From Hyphomicrobiales bacterium (lineage in GTDB: Bacteria; Pseudomonadota; Alphaproteobacteria; Rhizobiales; Beijerinckiaceae): a stretch of 15,783 bases of DNA. The DNA lies in NCBI GenBank assembly GCA_015655535.1, contig JAATEW010000404.1:1-15783 (forward strand), in the 5' to 3' direction. Each line of letters starts with the position of its first letter. Position 1 is the first letter of the stretch. Under the pieces are notes generated by a model. The model saw nothing but the letters and a program-made list of their open reading frames with translations, had not been told where the DNA came from and made no database searches. A program made the translations under genes and the position numbers. Shown one piece after another: positions 6,330 through 14,670 of this stretch.

Positions 6330-8111
6330 ATGAATATTTTTGCTGAATTCCAAGAGCGCATCGCATCGCATCTGGCGCGGATCGTCGCCTCCGGCCGCCT
6401 GCCGTCCGATCTCGATCTCGGCCGTTTCGTGGTCGAACCGCCGCGCGACGCGACGCATGGCGATCTCGCGACCAATGCGGCCATGGTCTATGCGAAAGAG
6501 GCCAAGGCGTCCTTCGCCAATCCGCGCCAGCTCGCAACCGAAATCGCGGCGGTTCTCGCCGACGATCCCGTTGTCGCGCAAGCCGAAGTGGCAGGCCCAG
6601 GCTTCATCAATATTCGCCTGAAGCCGGAGGTCTGGAGCAAGGTTCTGCGCGCGGCATTGACGCAAGGCGCAGCCTTCGGCCAATCGGGGCCGTCGCCATC
6701 GCTCGCAGCCCGCAAGATCAATATCGAATATGTCTCGGCCAATCCGACGGGGCCCATGCATGTCGGCCATTGCCGGGGCGCCGTCTTTGGCGATGCGCTC
6801 GCCAATCTGCTCGCCTATGCCGGCTATGAGGTGACGCGCGAATATTACATCAACGATGCCGGTGCGCAGATCGATGTGCTCGCGCGCTCCGCCTATCTGC
6901 GCTATCGCGAGGCGACCGGCGAGGAGATCGGTGCGATCCCGGAAGGGCTTTATCCTGGCGACTATTTAAAGCCCGTCGGCGAAGCGCTTGCGAACGAATA
7001 TGGGATCTCTCTTCTCAGCAAGACGGAGCCCGAATGGCTCGAGACGGTGCGGGTCATTTCGATCGAGGCGATGATGGGCATGATCCGCGACGATCTCGCC
7101 GCGCTGAACATCACCCATGAAGTGTTTTTCTCGGAACGCTCGTTGACGCGCGGCGCGGAAGGCGATGTGGTCATACGCGCGATTCAGGATCTGCGTGACA
7201 AAGGTCTCGTCTACGAAGGCCGTCTGCCGCCGCCGAAAGGCCAGCTCCCGGACGATTGGGAGGATCGCGAGCAGACCCTGTTCAAATCGACGGATTTCGG
7301 CGACGACGTCGACCGGCCTTTGATGAAATCGGACGGCAGCTATACGTATTTCGCCTCCGACATCGCCTATCACAAGGTCAAGATCGATCGCGGCTATGCG
7401 ACTTTGATCGATGTCTGGGGCGCCGATCACGGCGGCTATGTCAAACGGATGCAGGCGGCGGTCGCCGCGCTTTCGGCTGAAAAAACTGCGCTCGATGTGA
7501 AACTATGCCAGCTCGTGAAGCTGATGCGGAACGGCGAGCCGGTCAAAATGTCGAAGCGGTCAGGCGATTTCGTCACTTTGCGCGAGGTCGTCGACGAGGT
7601 GGGCGTCGACGCCGTGCGGTTCATGATGCTGTTTCGGAAGAATGACGCGCCGCTCGACTTCGACTTGAGCAAAGTTGTGGAACAGTCGAAAGACAATGCG
7701 GTTTTTTACGTGCAATATGCGCATGCACGCGGAAAATCGGTGCTGCGGCAGGCGCTTACCACCTTTGCCGGAAGTGATTTCTCAACCGAGAGCTTGGCTG
7801 GAGCAGACCTTTCTCTCTTGATTGATGAGGGTGAAATCGGGCTTATAAAGTTGATCGGGCAGTTTCCGCGCGCGATAGACGCTGCAGCGGCTGCGCATGA
7901 GCCGCACAGGATAGCGTTTTATTTACACGACCTTGCGTCCCTCTTTCATTCTCACTGGACGCGCGGCAAGGATCAGCCACAATTACGCTTTGTTAATGAA
8001 GATACTTCAAATTTGACCTTTGCGAGGCTGGCTTTGGTGACAGCCTTGACTTCGGTTCTTGCCTCGGGACTGAATATCCTGGGTGTCAGTGCTCCAGAAG
8101 AAATGCGTTAG
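6330..8111 (+). CDS. argS: Arginyl-tRNA synthetase
   Basis: A 593-residue class I aminoacyl-tRNA synthetase that charges tRNA(Arg). The N-terminal tRNA-binding (Add-1) domain covers about residues 1-100. The nucleotide-binding HIGH signature appears as HVGH at 144-147 within NPTGPMHVGH, and the second signature as KMSKR at 406-410. The C-terminal anticodon-binding helical domain follows (about 470-593), with the usual ending near GLNILGVSAPEEMR. Length matches the family. It starts 18 bases after dgt, with no strong Shine-Dalgarno, which suggests coupling to dgt translation or leader-independent start. The last 400 bases are somewhat richer in A/T than the rest, without any break in the frame. 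Confidence 0.97.
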   Translation: MNIFAEFQERIASHLARIVASGRLPSDLDLGRFVVEPPRDATHGDLATNAAMVYAKEAKASFANPRQLATEIAAVLADDPVVAQAEVAGPGFINIRLKPEVWSKVLRAALTQGAAFGQSGPSPSLAARKINIEYVSANPTGPMHVGHCRGAVFGDALANLLAYAGYEVTREYYINDAGAQIDVLARSAYLRYREATGEEIGAIPEGLYPGDYLKPVGEALANEYGISLLSKTEPEWLETVRVISIEAMMGMIRDDLAALNITHEVFFSERSLTRGAEGDVVIRAIQDLRDKGLVYEGRLPPPKGQLPDDWEDREQTLFKSTDFGDDVDRPLMKSDGSYTYFASDIAYHKVKIDRGYATLIDVWGADHGGYVKRMQAAVAALSAEKTALDVKLCQLVKLMRNGEPVKMSKRSGDFVTLREVVDEVGVDAVRFMMLFRKNDAPLDFDLSKVVEQSKDNAVFYVQYAHARGKSVLRQALTTFAGSDFSTESLAGADLSLLIDEGEIGLIKLIGQFPRAIDAAAAAHEPHRIAFYLHDLASLFHSHWTRGKDQPQLRFVNEDTSNLTFARLALVTALTSVLASGLNILGVSAPEEMR

Positions 8112-8254
8112 AACGCGGTTTTAGAGTGTGTTTTACAGGACTTACGGGAAATAAACGCAAATTTCCGCCCGCTTGTCGCTGGATCGCCGCGATATTTTGG
8201 CCCGAAAGTGATGATGCTATCGGGTCGAATCTTATGGTTGCGAGGTATTGAGTC

Positions 8255-9838
8255 ATGAGTGAGCCAGCAGCTAAGCGCCCGATGATCGATCTGGACGAAT
8301 TCGAACGGCGTCTGCGCCGTCCGACGCCGGCGGCTGTGCAGCCTCACGACGATCCGCTGGCCGAACTTGCCCGTCTTGTCGGCGGCGTCCAGGAAGATCC
8401 GTTCAAAAACGTTTTCGAGCAGGACCGGCATCTGCCTCGCGCGCCCCGCATGGCATCGGCCCAGGGCGGCGCAGCGCGCGTCGTGCAGGCCGCGCCACGG
8501 GTACAAGAAGCCGCGCCACGGACACACGATGCCGCGCCGCGGGTGCAGCCAGCGCCGCGCGTGCAAGAGGATTTCGGCGCCGCGGATTATGCTGCGCATG
8601 ATCAGCATCTGCACGGCACGATTCATCCGCAAGATTATGCCGAGCAAGAATACGCCGATCCGAACTACGGCGGCTATGGCCACGAAGACCCGGCTCTGAT
8701 GGCAGCTCAAGCGGGCTATCGGTCGGCGCCTGCCGAAGATCAGGATTACGCCTGGTCGGAGGTCGAGGCGCCTGTCGCGGCCGCGCCGGTCAGGTCTCCA
8801 ATGGCCGATGCGCCGCGCTCGCGGCGGCCGCTTTACGTCATGTTTGCGATCATCGCGGCGGGCATTGCCGGCATCGGCGTCAGCTTCGCCTATAAGGCCA
8901 AATCCGGGCCGCACGAGCTTGCCATGATTAAGGCGATGAGCGGTCCGACCAAGGTCCAGCCGGATTCGCCTGGTGGCGCCGACGTTGCTAATCAGGATGC
9001 GTCCATTCTCGACAAGACGCCGCAGCCGACGCCGGTCGCGCTCGTCGATCACCAGGAACGCCCCGTCGATCTCGCGCATCAGCAGCCCGCGCCGCGGACC
9101 ATCATGGCCGATGCGGCGGGATCCATGGGCGCGGCCAGCGTTCCCGTGCCGCCGCCGCCGGCCGGCGGACAAGGGGCTGGGGCGCAGCAGAATATTCAGT
9201 CTTATGGGATCGGCGCCTTGATCGAGCCGAAGAAGGTCAAGACCATCGCGGTTTCGGTTGGCGCGGACGGCAGAGTCCTGCCGAATGACACGCCGCCGCA
9301 AATGCCGTTGAACGCGCCGGGCACGCCTTCGGCTCAAGCCCAGCATCCGGCGTCGCCGGCTGCCACGGGTGCGGCGACACCGAAGCCCGCGACGCCGAAA
9401 TCGACGGCGCGCGTCGTCACGACGCCGAAGCCCCAGACGATCGAGCAAGCGGCCGACGATAATGGCGAGGCTCCAGCCGCCGCTGCGCCGGCGCCCACGT
9501 CGGCAAAACCCGCGCCCGCGAAACCGATGAAGGTCGCTGAAGCGGAAACCACGGATTCCATTCCGGACGCTGAGGACACGCATGGTTCCGGCGGCGGCTC
9601 TTTCGCCATTCAATTGGCGGCGCCCGCGACCGAGCAGGAAGCGCATGACATGACCAACAAGCTCGCGTCGAAATTCGGCAGCGCGCTCGGCGGTCATCAT
9701 CTGACTTATCACCGCGCCAAAGTGAACGATAAGACGGTCTTCCGCATCCGCGCGGCCGGTCTCTCGCCTTCGGAAGCGGCGGCGATCTGCGGGAAGGTCA
9801 AAGCCGCCGGCGGCGACTGCTACCCGACCAAGAATTGA
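8255..9838 (+). CDS. SPOR-domain envelope protein (single-pass membrane)
   Basis: A 527-residue protein with a cytoplasmic N-terminal part, one membrane span and a periplasmic C-terminal SPOR domain that should bind denuded septal peptidoglycan. Residues 33-50 (DPLAELARLVGG then DPF) form a motif that recurs in this alphaproteobacterial family. Residues 79-104 hold short APRVQ/APRTH repeats. The single transmembrane helix is about 192-213, preceded by arginines, giving an inside N-terminus. Residues 220-440 are a proline- and alanine-rich linker, and SPOR lies at about 445-527 (GSFAIQLA... to the end). The ATG at 8255 has GAGGT ahead. It sits between argS and nagZ, and the peptidoglycan-recycling neighbour fits a cell-wall role. 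It is not assignable to FtsN or DedD by sequence alone. Confidence 0.85.
   Translation: MSEPAAKRPMIDLDEFERRLRRPTPAAVQPHDDPLAELARLVGGVQEDPFKNVFEQDRHLPRAPRMASAQGGAARVVQAAPRVQEAAPRTHDAAPRVQPAPRVQEDFGAADYAAHDQHLHGTIHPQDYAEQEYADPNYGGYGHEDPALMAAQAGYRSAPAEDQDYAWSEVEAPVAAAPVRSPMADAPRSRRPLYVMFAIIAAGIAGIGVSFAYKAKSGPHELAMIKAMSGPTKVQPDSPGGADVANQDASILDKTPQPTPVALVDHQERPVDLAHQQPAPRTIMADAAGSMGAASVPVPPPPAGGQGAGAQQNIQSYGIGALIEPKKVKTIAVSVGADGRVLPNDTPPQMPLNAPGTPSAQAQHPASPAATGAATPKPATPKSTARVVTTPKPQTIEQAADDNGEAPAAAAPAPTSAKPAPAKPMKVAEAETTDSIPDAEDTHGSGGGSFAIQLAAPATEQEAHDMTNKLASKFGSALGGHHLTYHRAKVNDKTVFRIRAAGLSPSEAAAICGKVKAAGGDCYPTKN
8489..8566 (+). repeat. Short degenerate tandem repeats inside the SPOR-protein gene
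   Basis: Four imperfect in-frame units encode APRVQE, APRTHD, APRVQP and APRVQE with one or two alanines between, in a disordered cytoplasmic linker. The DNA units of 18 to 24 bases share GCGCCACGG- or GCGCCGCG-like cores, and copy number may vary between strains by slippage. Confidence 0.55.
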
Positions 9839-9848
9839 CCGGAGGGTG

Positions 9849-10865
9849 ATGCGCGCTTTCGTCTGCGGCTGCTCCGGTCTGACGCTCAGCCAAGACGAAC
9901 GCGCCTTCCTGCGTGAGACCGAGCCTTTCGGTCTCATCCTCTTCAAGCGGAACATCGACAATCCCACGCAAGTGAAGGCGCTCGTCGACGCTTTTGCTGA
10001 TTGTCTCGGCCGCGACCACGCCGCGATCCTCATCGATCAGGAGGGCGGCAGGGTCCAGCGCCTCGGTCCTCCGCATTGGCGGACCTATCCGCCGGCCTTG
10101 CGCTTCGGCCAGACGCGTCTGCCGCTCGAACAACAGGTCAAGCTCGTGCGCGTCGCGGCGCGGATCATGGCGCATGATTTGAGAGCCCTCGGCATCACGG
10201 TCGATTGTCTGCCTGTGCTCGATGTGCCGGTGCCGGGCAGCCATAGCGTCATCGGCGACCGCGCCTATGGCGATCGGCCCGAGACTGTCGCCATGCTCGG
10301 CCGGGCCGCGGCCGAAGGGCTGCTCGACGGTCATGTGCTGCCGGTGATGAAACATGTGCCGGGTCACGGCCGCGCCATGGCTGACAGCCATTTGGAGCTG
10401 CCGGTCGTGACGGTGCCGGTCGAAGCTCTACGGCAAAGTGATTTCGCGCCGTTCAAGATAAATGCCGATCTGCCCGCCGCGATGACCGCGCATGTCGTCT
10501 ATGAGGCGCTTGATCCGGCGCGGCCCGCGACACTCTCAGCCTTGGTCGTCGAAACGATCATCCGGCATGAAATCGGCTTCGACGGGCTCTTAATCAGCGA
10601 CGATCTCTCGATGCGCGCGCTGAAGGGCTCGTTTCGCGACAGGGCCGAGGGCCTGTTCGCGGCAGGTGTCGACATCGCGCTTCATTGCAATGGCGACTTG
10701 CAAGAGGCACGAGATGTCGCGGCCGGCACGCCTCTGCTCGAAGGCAAAGCTCTGGAGCGGGCGAAAGCCGCCATGGCCAGGCTCGGCGCCGCGCCGGATG
10801 GTGCCGATTTCGATCCTGTGGACGCCTGGACAGCGATCGAAGCCGAGCTTGCGATCAGTGCTTGA
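9849..10865 (+). CDS. nagZ: Beta-N-acetylhexosaminidase NagZ (GH3)
   Basis: A 338-residue glycoside hydrolase family 3 enzyme that removes N-acetylglucosamine from anhydromuropeptides in the cytoplasm during cell-wall recycling. The signatures are all present: LILFKRN 29-35, IDQEGGRVQRL 62-72, KHVPGHG 168-174 with the Asp-Ser-His triplet (179-181) holding the flexible-loop histidine, and ISDDLSM 249-255 with the aspartate nucleophile. The start is ATG 9849 or the GTG just before it (9846); GGAGG at 9841-9845 is close to both. It follows the SPOR gene by only ten bases, so cotranscription is likely, and scpA follows after 48 bases. Confidence 0.95.
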   Translation: MRAFVCGCSGLTLSQDERAFLRETEPFGLILFKRNIDNPTQVKALVDAFADCLGRDHAAILIDQEGGRVQRLGPPHWRTYPPALRFGQTRLPLEQQVKLVRVAARIMAHDLRALGITVDCLPVLDVPVPGSHSVIGDRAYGDRPETVAMLGRAAAEGLLDGHVLPVMKHVPGHGRAMADSHLELPVVTVPVEALRQSDFAPFKINADLPAAMTAHVVYEALDPARPATLSALVVETIIRHEIGFDGLLISDDLSMRALKGSFRDRAEGLFAAGVDIALHCNGDLQEARDVAAGTPLLEGKALERAKAAMARLGAAPDGADFDPVDAWTAIEAELAISA

Positions 10866-10913
10866 TCGGGCCATGATTCCGATAAAGTAACCATGCGTTA
10901 GGAGATTGATTCG

Positions 10914-11714
10914 GTGGCGGACCTGCCGTTCGACGAACAAGAGCCAATCAAGAGCGAAGGCGAGGCTGCTTTTCTGGTCGATCTCGACGGTTTCGAGGGG
11001 CCGCTCGATCTTTTGCTCGATCTTGCGCGCCGGCAGAAGGTAGATCTGCATAAAATCTCGGTCCTGGCGCTCGCCGATCAATATCTCTGCTTCATTGCCG
11101 AAGCGCGGCGCGTGCGGCTTGAACTCGCCGCCGATTATCTCGTCATGGCGGCATGGCTTGCCTATCTGAAATCCAGGCTCTTGTTGCCGCAAGGCCCGCA
11201 GGATGCGGAGCCCGACGGTGTCGAGCTTGCGGAAGCGCTCGCCTTGCGCCTGCAAAGGCTGGAGGCGATCCGTGCCGCGGCTGATTCGCTCGTCAATCGG
11301 CCGCGCCTCGACCGCGATGTCTTCCGCCGTGGCCAGCCTGAGCAGCTCAACATCGTCTCGACCTCGTTTTGGCCGGTGAGCCTTTATGATCTTCTGTCGG
11401 CCTATGCGCGGCAAAGACAGAAGCAGGCGCTCTCGACCATGCATATGCCGAAGCGCCTGGTCTGGTCGCTGATCGAGGCAAGAGCGGCGCTTGAGAAGCT
11501 GGCTGGTCAGGCCTTGGACTGGACGTCGCTCGATTCCTATCTCATCGAATATTGCACGACGCCCGAGATGCGGCGCACGGTTCGCGCCTCGGCTTTGTCG
11601 GCCATGCTCGAAATGGTCAAGGAGGGGGCGGTCGCGATCAGACAGGATCGGGCCTTCGCCCCGATCTGGATTAAGAGTGCGCCACGCGCGGTGGATGCGT
11701 CATCCGTTACGTAG
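10914..11714 (+). CDS. scpA: Segregation and condensation protein ScpA (kleisin)
   Basis: A 266-residue kleisin subunit that bridges SMC heads and binds ScpB in the condensin complex that organises and segregates the chromosome. The N-terminus carries the family hallmark FEGPLDLLLDLARRQKVDLHKI (residues about 27-48), and the middle has ADYLVMAAWLAYLKSRLLLP. The C-terminal winged-helix ends with FAPIWIK. The GTG at 10914 is the start, with AGGAG (10900-10904) nine bases ahead. scpB follows after 46 bases, in the usual pair. The C-terminal tail after FAPIW is short, as in the family. Confidence 0.95.
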   Translation: MADLPFDEQEPIKSEGEAAFLVDLDGFEGPLDLLLDLARRQKVDLHKISVLALADQYLCFIAEARRVRLELAADYLVMAAWLAYLKSRLLLPQGPQDAEPDGVELAEALALRLQRLEAIRAAADSLVNRPRLDRDVFRRGQPEQLNIVSTSFWPVSLYDLLSAYARQRQKQALSTMHMPKRLVWSLIEARAALEKLAGQALDWTSLDSYLIEYCTTPEMRRTVRASALSAMLEMVKEGAVAIRQDRAFAPIWIKSAPRAVDASSVT

Positions 11715-11747
11715 CGCCTGACGCATAGCACTTGGCAAATAGCCTTT

Positions 11748-11753
11748 GGAGGA
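11748..11753 (+). promoter_or_regulatory. Shine-Dalgarno that fixes the TTG start of scpB
   Basis: GGAGGA lies seven bases ahead of the TTG at 11761 and overlaps the alternative TTG at 11746. The spacing makes 11761 the likely start. Confidence 0.7.
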
Positions 11754-11760
11754 CAGATTT

Positions 11761-12573
11761 TTGGGCGAGATCGCAAGATTGTTTCCGCACCTTGAAGGTG
11801 AAACGAAGATCGAGAACGAATCTGAGTCCTCCGACGCGCTTTTCGGCGAGGCCATCCGCATCGCGGAGGCCATGCTGTTTGCCGCGGCCGACCTTCTCGA
11901 CGAAGGCGAGATCGCCAAGCGCATGCCCAATGGCATCGCCGTTTCGCAGGTGCTGGCGCAATTAAAACAGGATTATGCCGCGCGCGGCGTCAATCTCGTG
12001 CGCGTCGGCCATAAATGGATGTTCCGCACGGCGGCCGATCTCGGCTGGCTTTTGTCGCGGACGGAAATCGAGCCGAAGAAGCTTTCGCGCGCGGCGCTCG
12101 AGACGCTTGCGATCGTCGCCTATCATCAGCCGGTGACGCGTGCCGAGATCGAGGATATCCGCGGCGTCGGCATTTCAAAAGGCACGCTCGATCTGTTGCT
12201 CGAAACCGGCTGGGTGCGTCTGCGCGGACGCCGCAAGACGCCCGGGCGCCCGGTGACCTATGCGACGACCGAGACTTTCCTTCTGCACTTCGGCCTTGAA
12301 GCGATCGGCGATCTGCCGGGCCTCGAGGAACTGAAAGGCGCGGGCCTTTTCGATGGCCGCGTGCCAAAGGAGTTCCAGATCCCGCTGCCGAACGACGATC
12401 TGGCTTTGACGGCCGACGAAGATCCGTTGGAAGACGAAGAGACGCTGGAGCCCTTGCTCGATCTTGACCAGCCTGGTCCGGAAGGCGAGCCGGAGCCGGA
12501 CGAGGGGAGCGGTGAAGACGATGAATTCGACGATAAGCCGCTCGAAGACGATGACGGCGAGATCGAGGATTAG
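11761..12573 (+). CDS. scpB: Segregation and condensation protein ScpB
   Basis: A 270-residue protein of the ScpB family, two winged-helix domains that dimerise and bind ScpA in the SMC complex. EAIRIAEAMLFAA begins the first domain. The second shows AIVAYHQPVTRAEIE, then RGVGISKGTLDLLLETGWV and GRPVTYATTETFLLHFGL, all typical. The TTG at 11761 is chosen over the TTG at 11746 because GGAGGA (11748-11753) stands seven bases ahead of it. The last 60 residues, from about 210, form a strongly acidic tail, about half Asp/Glu with one basic residue, beyond the conserved domains. A palindromic repeat 28 bases after the stop divides it from the convergent antiporter. In many relatives tatA, tatB and tatC follow scpB; none are seen here. 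Confidence 0.93.
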   Translation: MGEIARLFPHLEGETKIENESESSDALFGEAIRIAEAMLFAAADLLDEGEIAKRMPNGIAVSQVLAQLKQDYAARGVNLVRVGHKWMFRTAADLGWLLSRTEIEPKKLSRAALETLAIVAYHQPVTRAEIEDIRGVGISKGTLDLLLETGWVRLRGRRKTPGRPVTYATTETFLLHFGLEAIGDLPGLEELKGAGLFDGRVPKEFQIPLPNDDLALTADEDPLEDEETLEPLLDLDQPGPEGEPEPDEGSGEDDEFDDKPLEDDDGEIED

Positions 12574-12600
12574 AAGCGCGATCTGGGGGTCAGGACCTCA

Positions 12601-12691
12601 TCATTGCTTCGGAGCCACAGCTCGGCTTTCAGCCGAGCGTTCCTCATTTCCGACGGGCGCACAAAGCGCGCCCTATGGCTCCTCGCAATGA
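12601..12691. repeat. Cloverleaf-like extragenic palindrome (GTCATTGCGAG/GAAGCAATG type)
   Basis: The ends pair twice: TCATTGC (12601-12607) with GCAATGA (12685-12691), then GGAGCCA (12611-12617) with TGGCTCC (12676-12682). Inside are a perfect 8-bp hairpin (12620-12627 with 12631-12638, loop TTC) and a 6-bp one (12655-12660 with 12668-12673), giving a four-way junction. Read on the minus strand it begins CGTCATTGCGAGGAGCC and ends GAAGCAATGA, like the dispersed GTCATTGCGAG elements known from many bacterial genomes. It lies between convergent genes, so it may also terminate transcription from both sides. Only one copy is in the window. Confidence 0.7.
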
Positions 12692-12724
12692 CGCTCGAGT
12701 CTCGATCCTAAACCCGTGGTTTCT

Positions 12725-13876
12725 TCAGTGCTCGAAAATGAGCATGAAAAAGGCCATGAAGAGGATGAGATGCACCGCGCCTTGAAGGACATTGGTGCGT
12801 CCGCTTGCAAAGGTCACGACGCTGACGGCGAGCGTCAATATCAGCATGAGAAAATCGGTATGTTCCAGGCCGAGCGTGATGTCGCGGCCGGTCACATGGC
12901 TCACGATCAAAATCCCCGGCACGGTCAGTCCGATGGTCGAGAGCACCGAGCCTAGAAAAATGTTCACCGACCGCTGCAGATGGTTGGCGACGGCGGCGCG
13001 GACGGCGCCTATGGCCTCCGGTGTCGCAACGAGCACAGCCATGATGACACCGCCGAGCACGGCAGGCGCGTGCATCGTCTCGAGAATATGATCGACCGGA
13101 TGCGCGAGCTGCTCGGCCAGAAAAACGATCGGCAGCATATAGGCGGCGAGCAGAATGGCATGCGCGATGAACGGCGCCTCGCTTTTTTCGGCGTTGTGAT
13201 CCTCAGTGGCTTCGCCGGCGATTGTGAAATAGCCGCGATGACGGCCCGTCTGCATCGCCAGGAAGGCGCAATAGAGAACGCCCGAGGTCACGATCAGAAA
13301 CATCCGTTGCATGGCCGAGAGCGTCGGGCCTAGCGTCGTCAGTGTATAATTCGGCAGGATCAATGCGAGCACGGCGAGCGGGATGATCACGCCGAGATAG
13401 GCATTGGCACCTTGCAGATTATAATGCTGTTCGCGATGGCGCCAGGCGCCGAGCAGCAGAGACAATCCGACCATGCCGTTGAGAACGATCATCACCACCG
13501 AGAACATGGTGTCGCGCGCGAGCGTCGGATTGTTGTCGCCATGCGTCATCACGGCGGAAATGCTCATCACTTCGATCGAGGTGACGGACAATGTCAGGAT
13601 CAGCGTGCCATAGGGTTCGCCGAGTCGCAGCGCGAGTTGCTCTGCGTGGCGCACCACGCAGAGAGCCGAGCCGAGCACGGTTGCGAAGAGCCATCCGAAA
13701 ACCAGTGCCCAGCGAAACGGGTTCGCCAGATTGGCAAGCAGAAGGTCGCCGGCCAGGAAGAACACGAGGCTGGTCGCGTAGCTGAAGGCCAAAAACCAGT
13801 CGTCGCGGAGGATTGTCGATAATCCATAGGTCTTCTTGCGCACCGGTTGCGCCTGCACGTTTTGGAGCATGATCAT
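12725..13876 (-). CDS. chaA: Calcium/proton (or sodium/proton) antiporter, ChaA-like CaCA family
   Basis: A roughly 383-residue integral inner-membrane protein of the CaCA superfamily, exchanging Ca2+, Na+ or K+ for protons. About eleven hydrophobic segments are visible. Two inverted ion-binding repeats carry the key acidic residues: GEPYGTLILT...SIEV in the first half and ATPEAIGAVRAA in the second, as in ChaA/CaxA exchangers. A cytosolic loop rich in charged residues (GEATEDHNAEKSEAP) divides the halves. The frame opens at a TTG (13915), but an ATG at 13876 is preferred; the ATG at 13870 is also possible, and no strong ribosome binding site settles it. The gene lies 119 bases after the Crp-like regulator, on the same strand. 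Ion preference cannot be read from sequence. Confidence 0.85.
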   Translation of the reverse strand: MIMLQNVQAQPVRKKTYGLSTILRDDWFLAFSYATSLVFFLAGDLLLANLANPFRWALVFGWLFATVLGSALCVVRHAEQLALRLGEPYGTLILTLSVTSIEVMSISAVMTHGDNNPTLARDTMFSVVMIVLNGMVGLSLLLGAWRHREQHYNLQGANAYLGVIIPLAVLALILPNYTLTTLGPTLSAMQRMFLIVTSGVLYCAFLAMQTGRHRGYFTIAGEATEDHNAEKSEAPFIAHAILLAAYMLPIVFLAEQLAHPVDHILETMHAPAVLGGVIMAVLVATPEAIGAVRAAVANHLQRSVNIFLGSVLSTIGLTVPGILIVSHVTGRDITLGLEHTDFLMLILTLAVSVVTFASGRTNVLQGAVHLILFMAFFMLIFEH

Positions 13877-13995
13877 CCCGGAGTGATTTTGGTCGCGAGG
13901 CGGGACTATATCCAATGTCTCGACAATCCGCTTTAGGCTTCTATCTCAACTTATGCGTATATTTGAAAGCTTGCCTTGACCATTTCTGGTCGCGT

Positions 13996-14670
13996 CTATT
14001 CCACACTTGTTTCGCGCATCAGTCTGTCGCGGTCGCGGACCAAAATGCGCCCACGGCCGAGATCGAGCAGGCCGGCACGCCGCCAGATCTGCAATTGCCG
14101 GTTCACCGTCTCGCGCGCGACGCCGACATAATTCGCAAGCCGGTCCTGCGAAATATGGATTTCCATGCCGAAATCCTCGACCAGAATGGCGAGCCGCCGG
14201 GCTAGGCGAACCTGGAATGGCAGCAGCGCTGTTTCTTCCATGCGGTCGCTCACCCACCTGATGCGCTGGCATAAAAGCTCGATGACCCGGATCGCGACCC
14301 GCGGATCATTTTCGAGATAGCTCAGAAAATCGCTGCGGCGGAGAACGAAAAGCTCGCTGGCTTCGGCTGCCACGGCATCGGCGGTTCGCGCCTGACCGTC
14401 GAAAAGCGCGATCTCGCCGAAAAGATCGCCGGGTCCAAGTACGTTCAAGGTCAGCGTGTCGCCGGAAGGCGTGCCCGTTTCGATACGGATCTGGCCGCGC
14501 CTGATGCCATAAAGCGCGTCGCCTTTGTCGCCTTTGACGAAAAGCGTCTCGCCCTCGGGCAAGGTGCGTTTCTGACAGAGGCTGGCAAGCTTCTCGATCG
14601 CCTGCGCATCGAGCCCGGCAAAGAACGGATTGATCCGCAGCAGGGCGGCGAAGTCGCCTGGCTTATTCAG
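13996..14670 (-). CDS. Crp/Fnr-family regulator, apparent CTG start
   Basis: A 224-residue transcription factor with an N-terminal cyclic-nucleotide-binding domain and a C-terminal helix-turn-helix. The phosphate-binding signature is intact: Gly85-Glu86 in FGEIALF and Arg95-Thr96 in QARTADAVA, which suggests it binds a cyclic nucleotide. No Fnr iron-sulfur cysteine cluster is seen. The DNA-binding helix is at about 173-202 (ISQDRLANYVGVARETVNRQLQ). The only standard start in frame is TTG at 14562, which would remove a quarter of the sensor domain. The frame upstream encodes the normal family N-terminus (NKPGDFAALLRINPFF), so the start is placed at CTG 14670, with GGAG seven bases ahead and overlapping the cyclase stop as CTGA. 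It is likely translated by coupling to the cyclase. Named no further because targets are unknown. Confidence 0.85.
   Translation of the reverse strand: MNKPGDFAALLRINPFFAGLDAQAIEKLASLCQKRTLPEGETLFVKGDKGDALYGIRRGQIRIETGTPSGDTLTLNVLGPGDLFGEIALFDGQARTADAVAAEASELFVLRRSDFLSYLENDPRVAIRVIELLCQRIRWVSDRMEETALLPFQVRLARRLAILVEDFGMEIHISQDRLANYVGVARETVNRQLQIWRRAGLLDLGRGRILVRDRDRLMRETSVE

Noticed and set aside
5056..6537. A 493-codon open frame on the minus strand
   Set aside because: It is antisense to dgt, whose HD motifs are intact on the plus strand; the reverse product shows no family signature.
8108..10033. A 641-codon open frame on the minus strand
   Set aside because: It lies antisense to the SPOR gene and the start of nagZ. 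Its arginine-rich, low-complexity product has no motifs, as expected from a GC-rich reverse frame.
10590..11444. A 284-codon open frame on the minus strand
   Set aside because: It runs antisense across nagZ and scpA, both clear plus-strand genes.
13996..14562. Crp-like gene starting at the TTG at 14562
   Set aside because: It would delete about 36 residues of the conserved sensor domain that are encoded in frame just upstream, and no Shine-Dalgarno precedes it.
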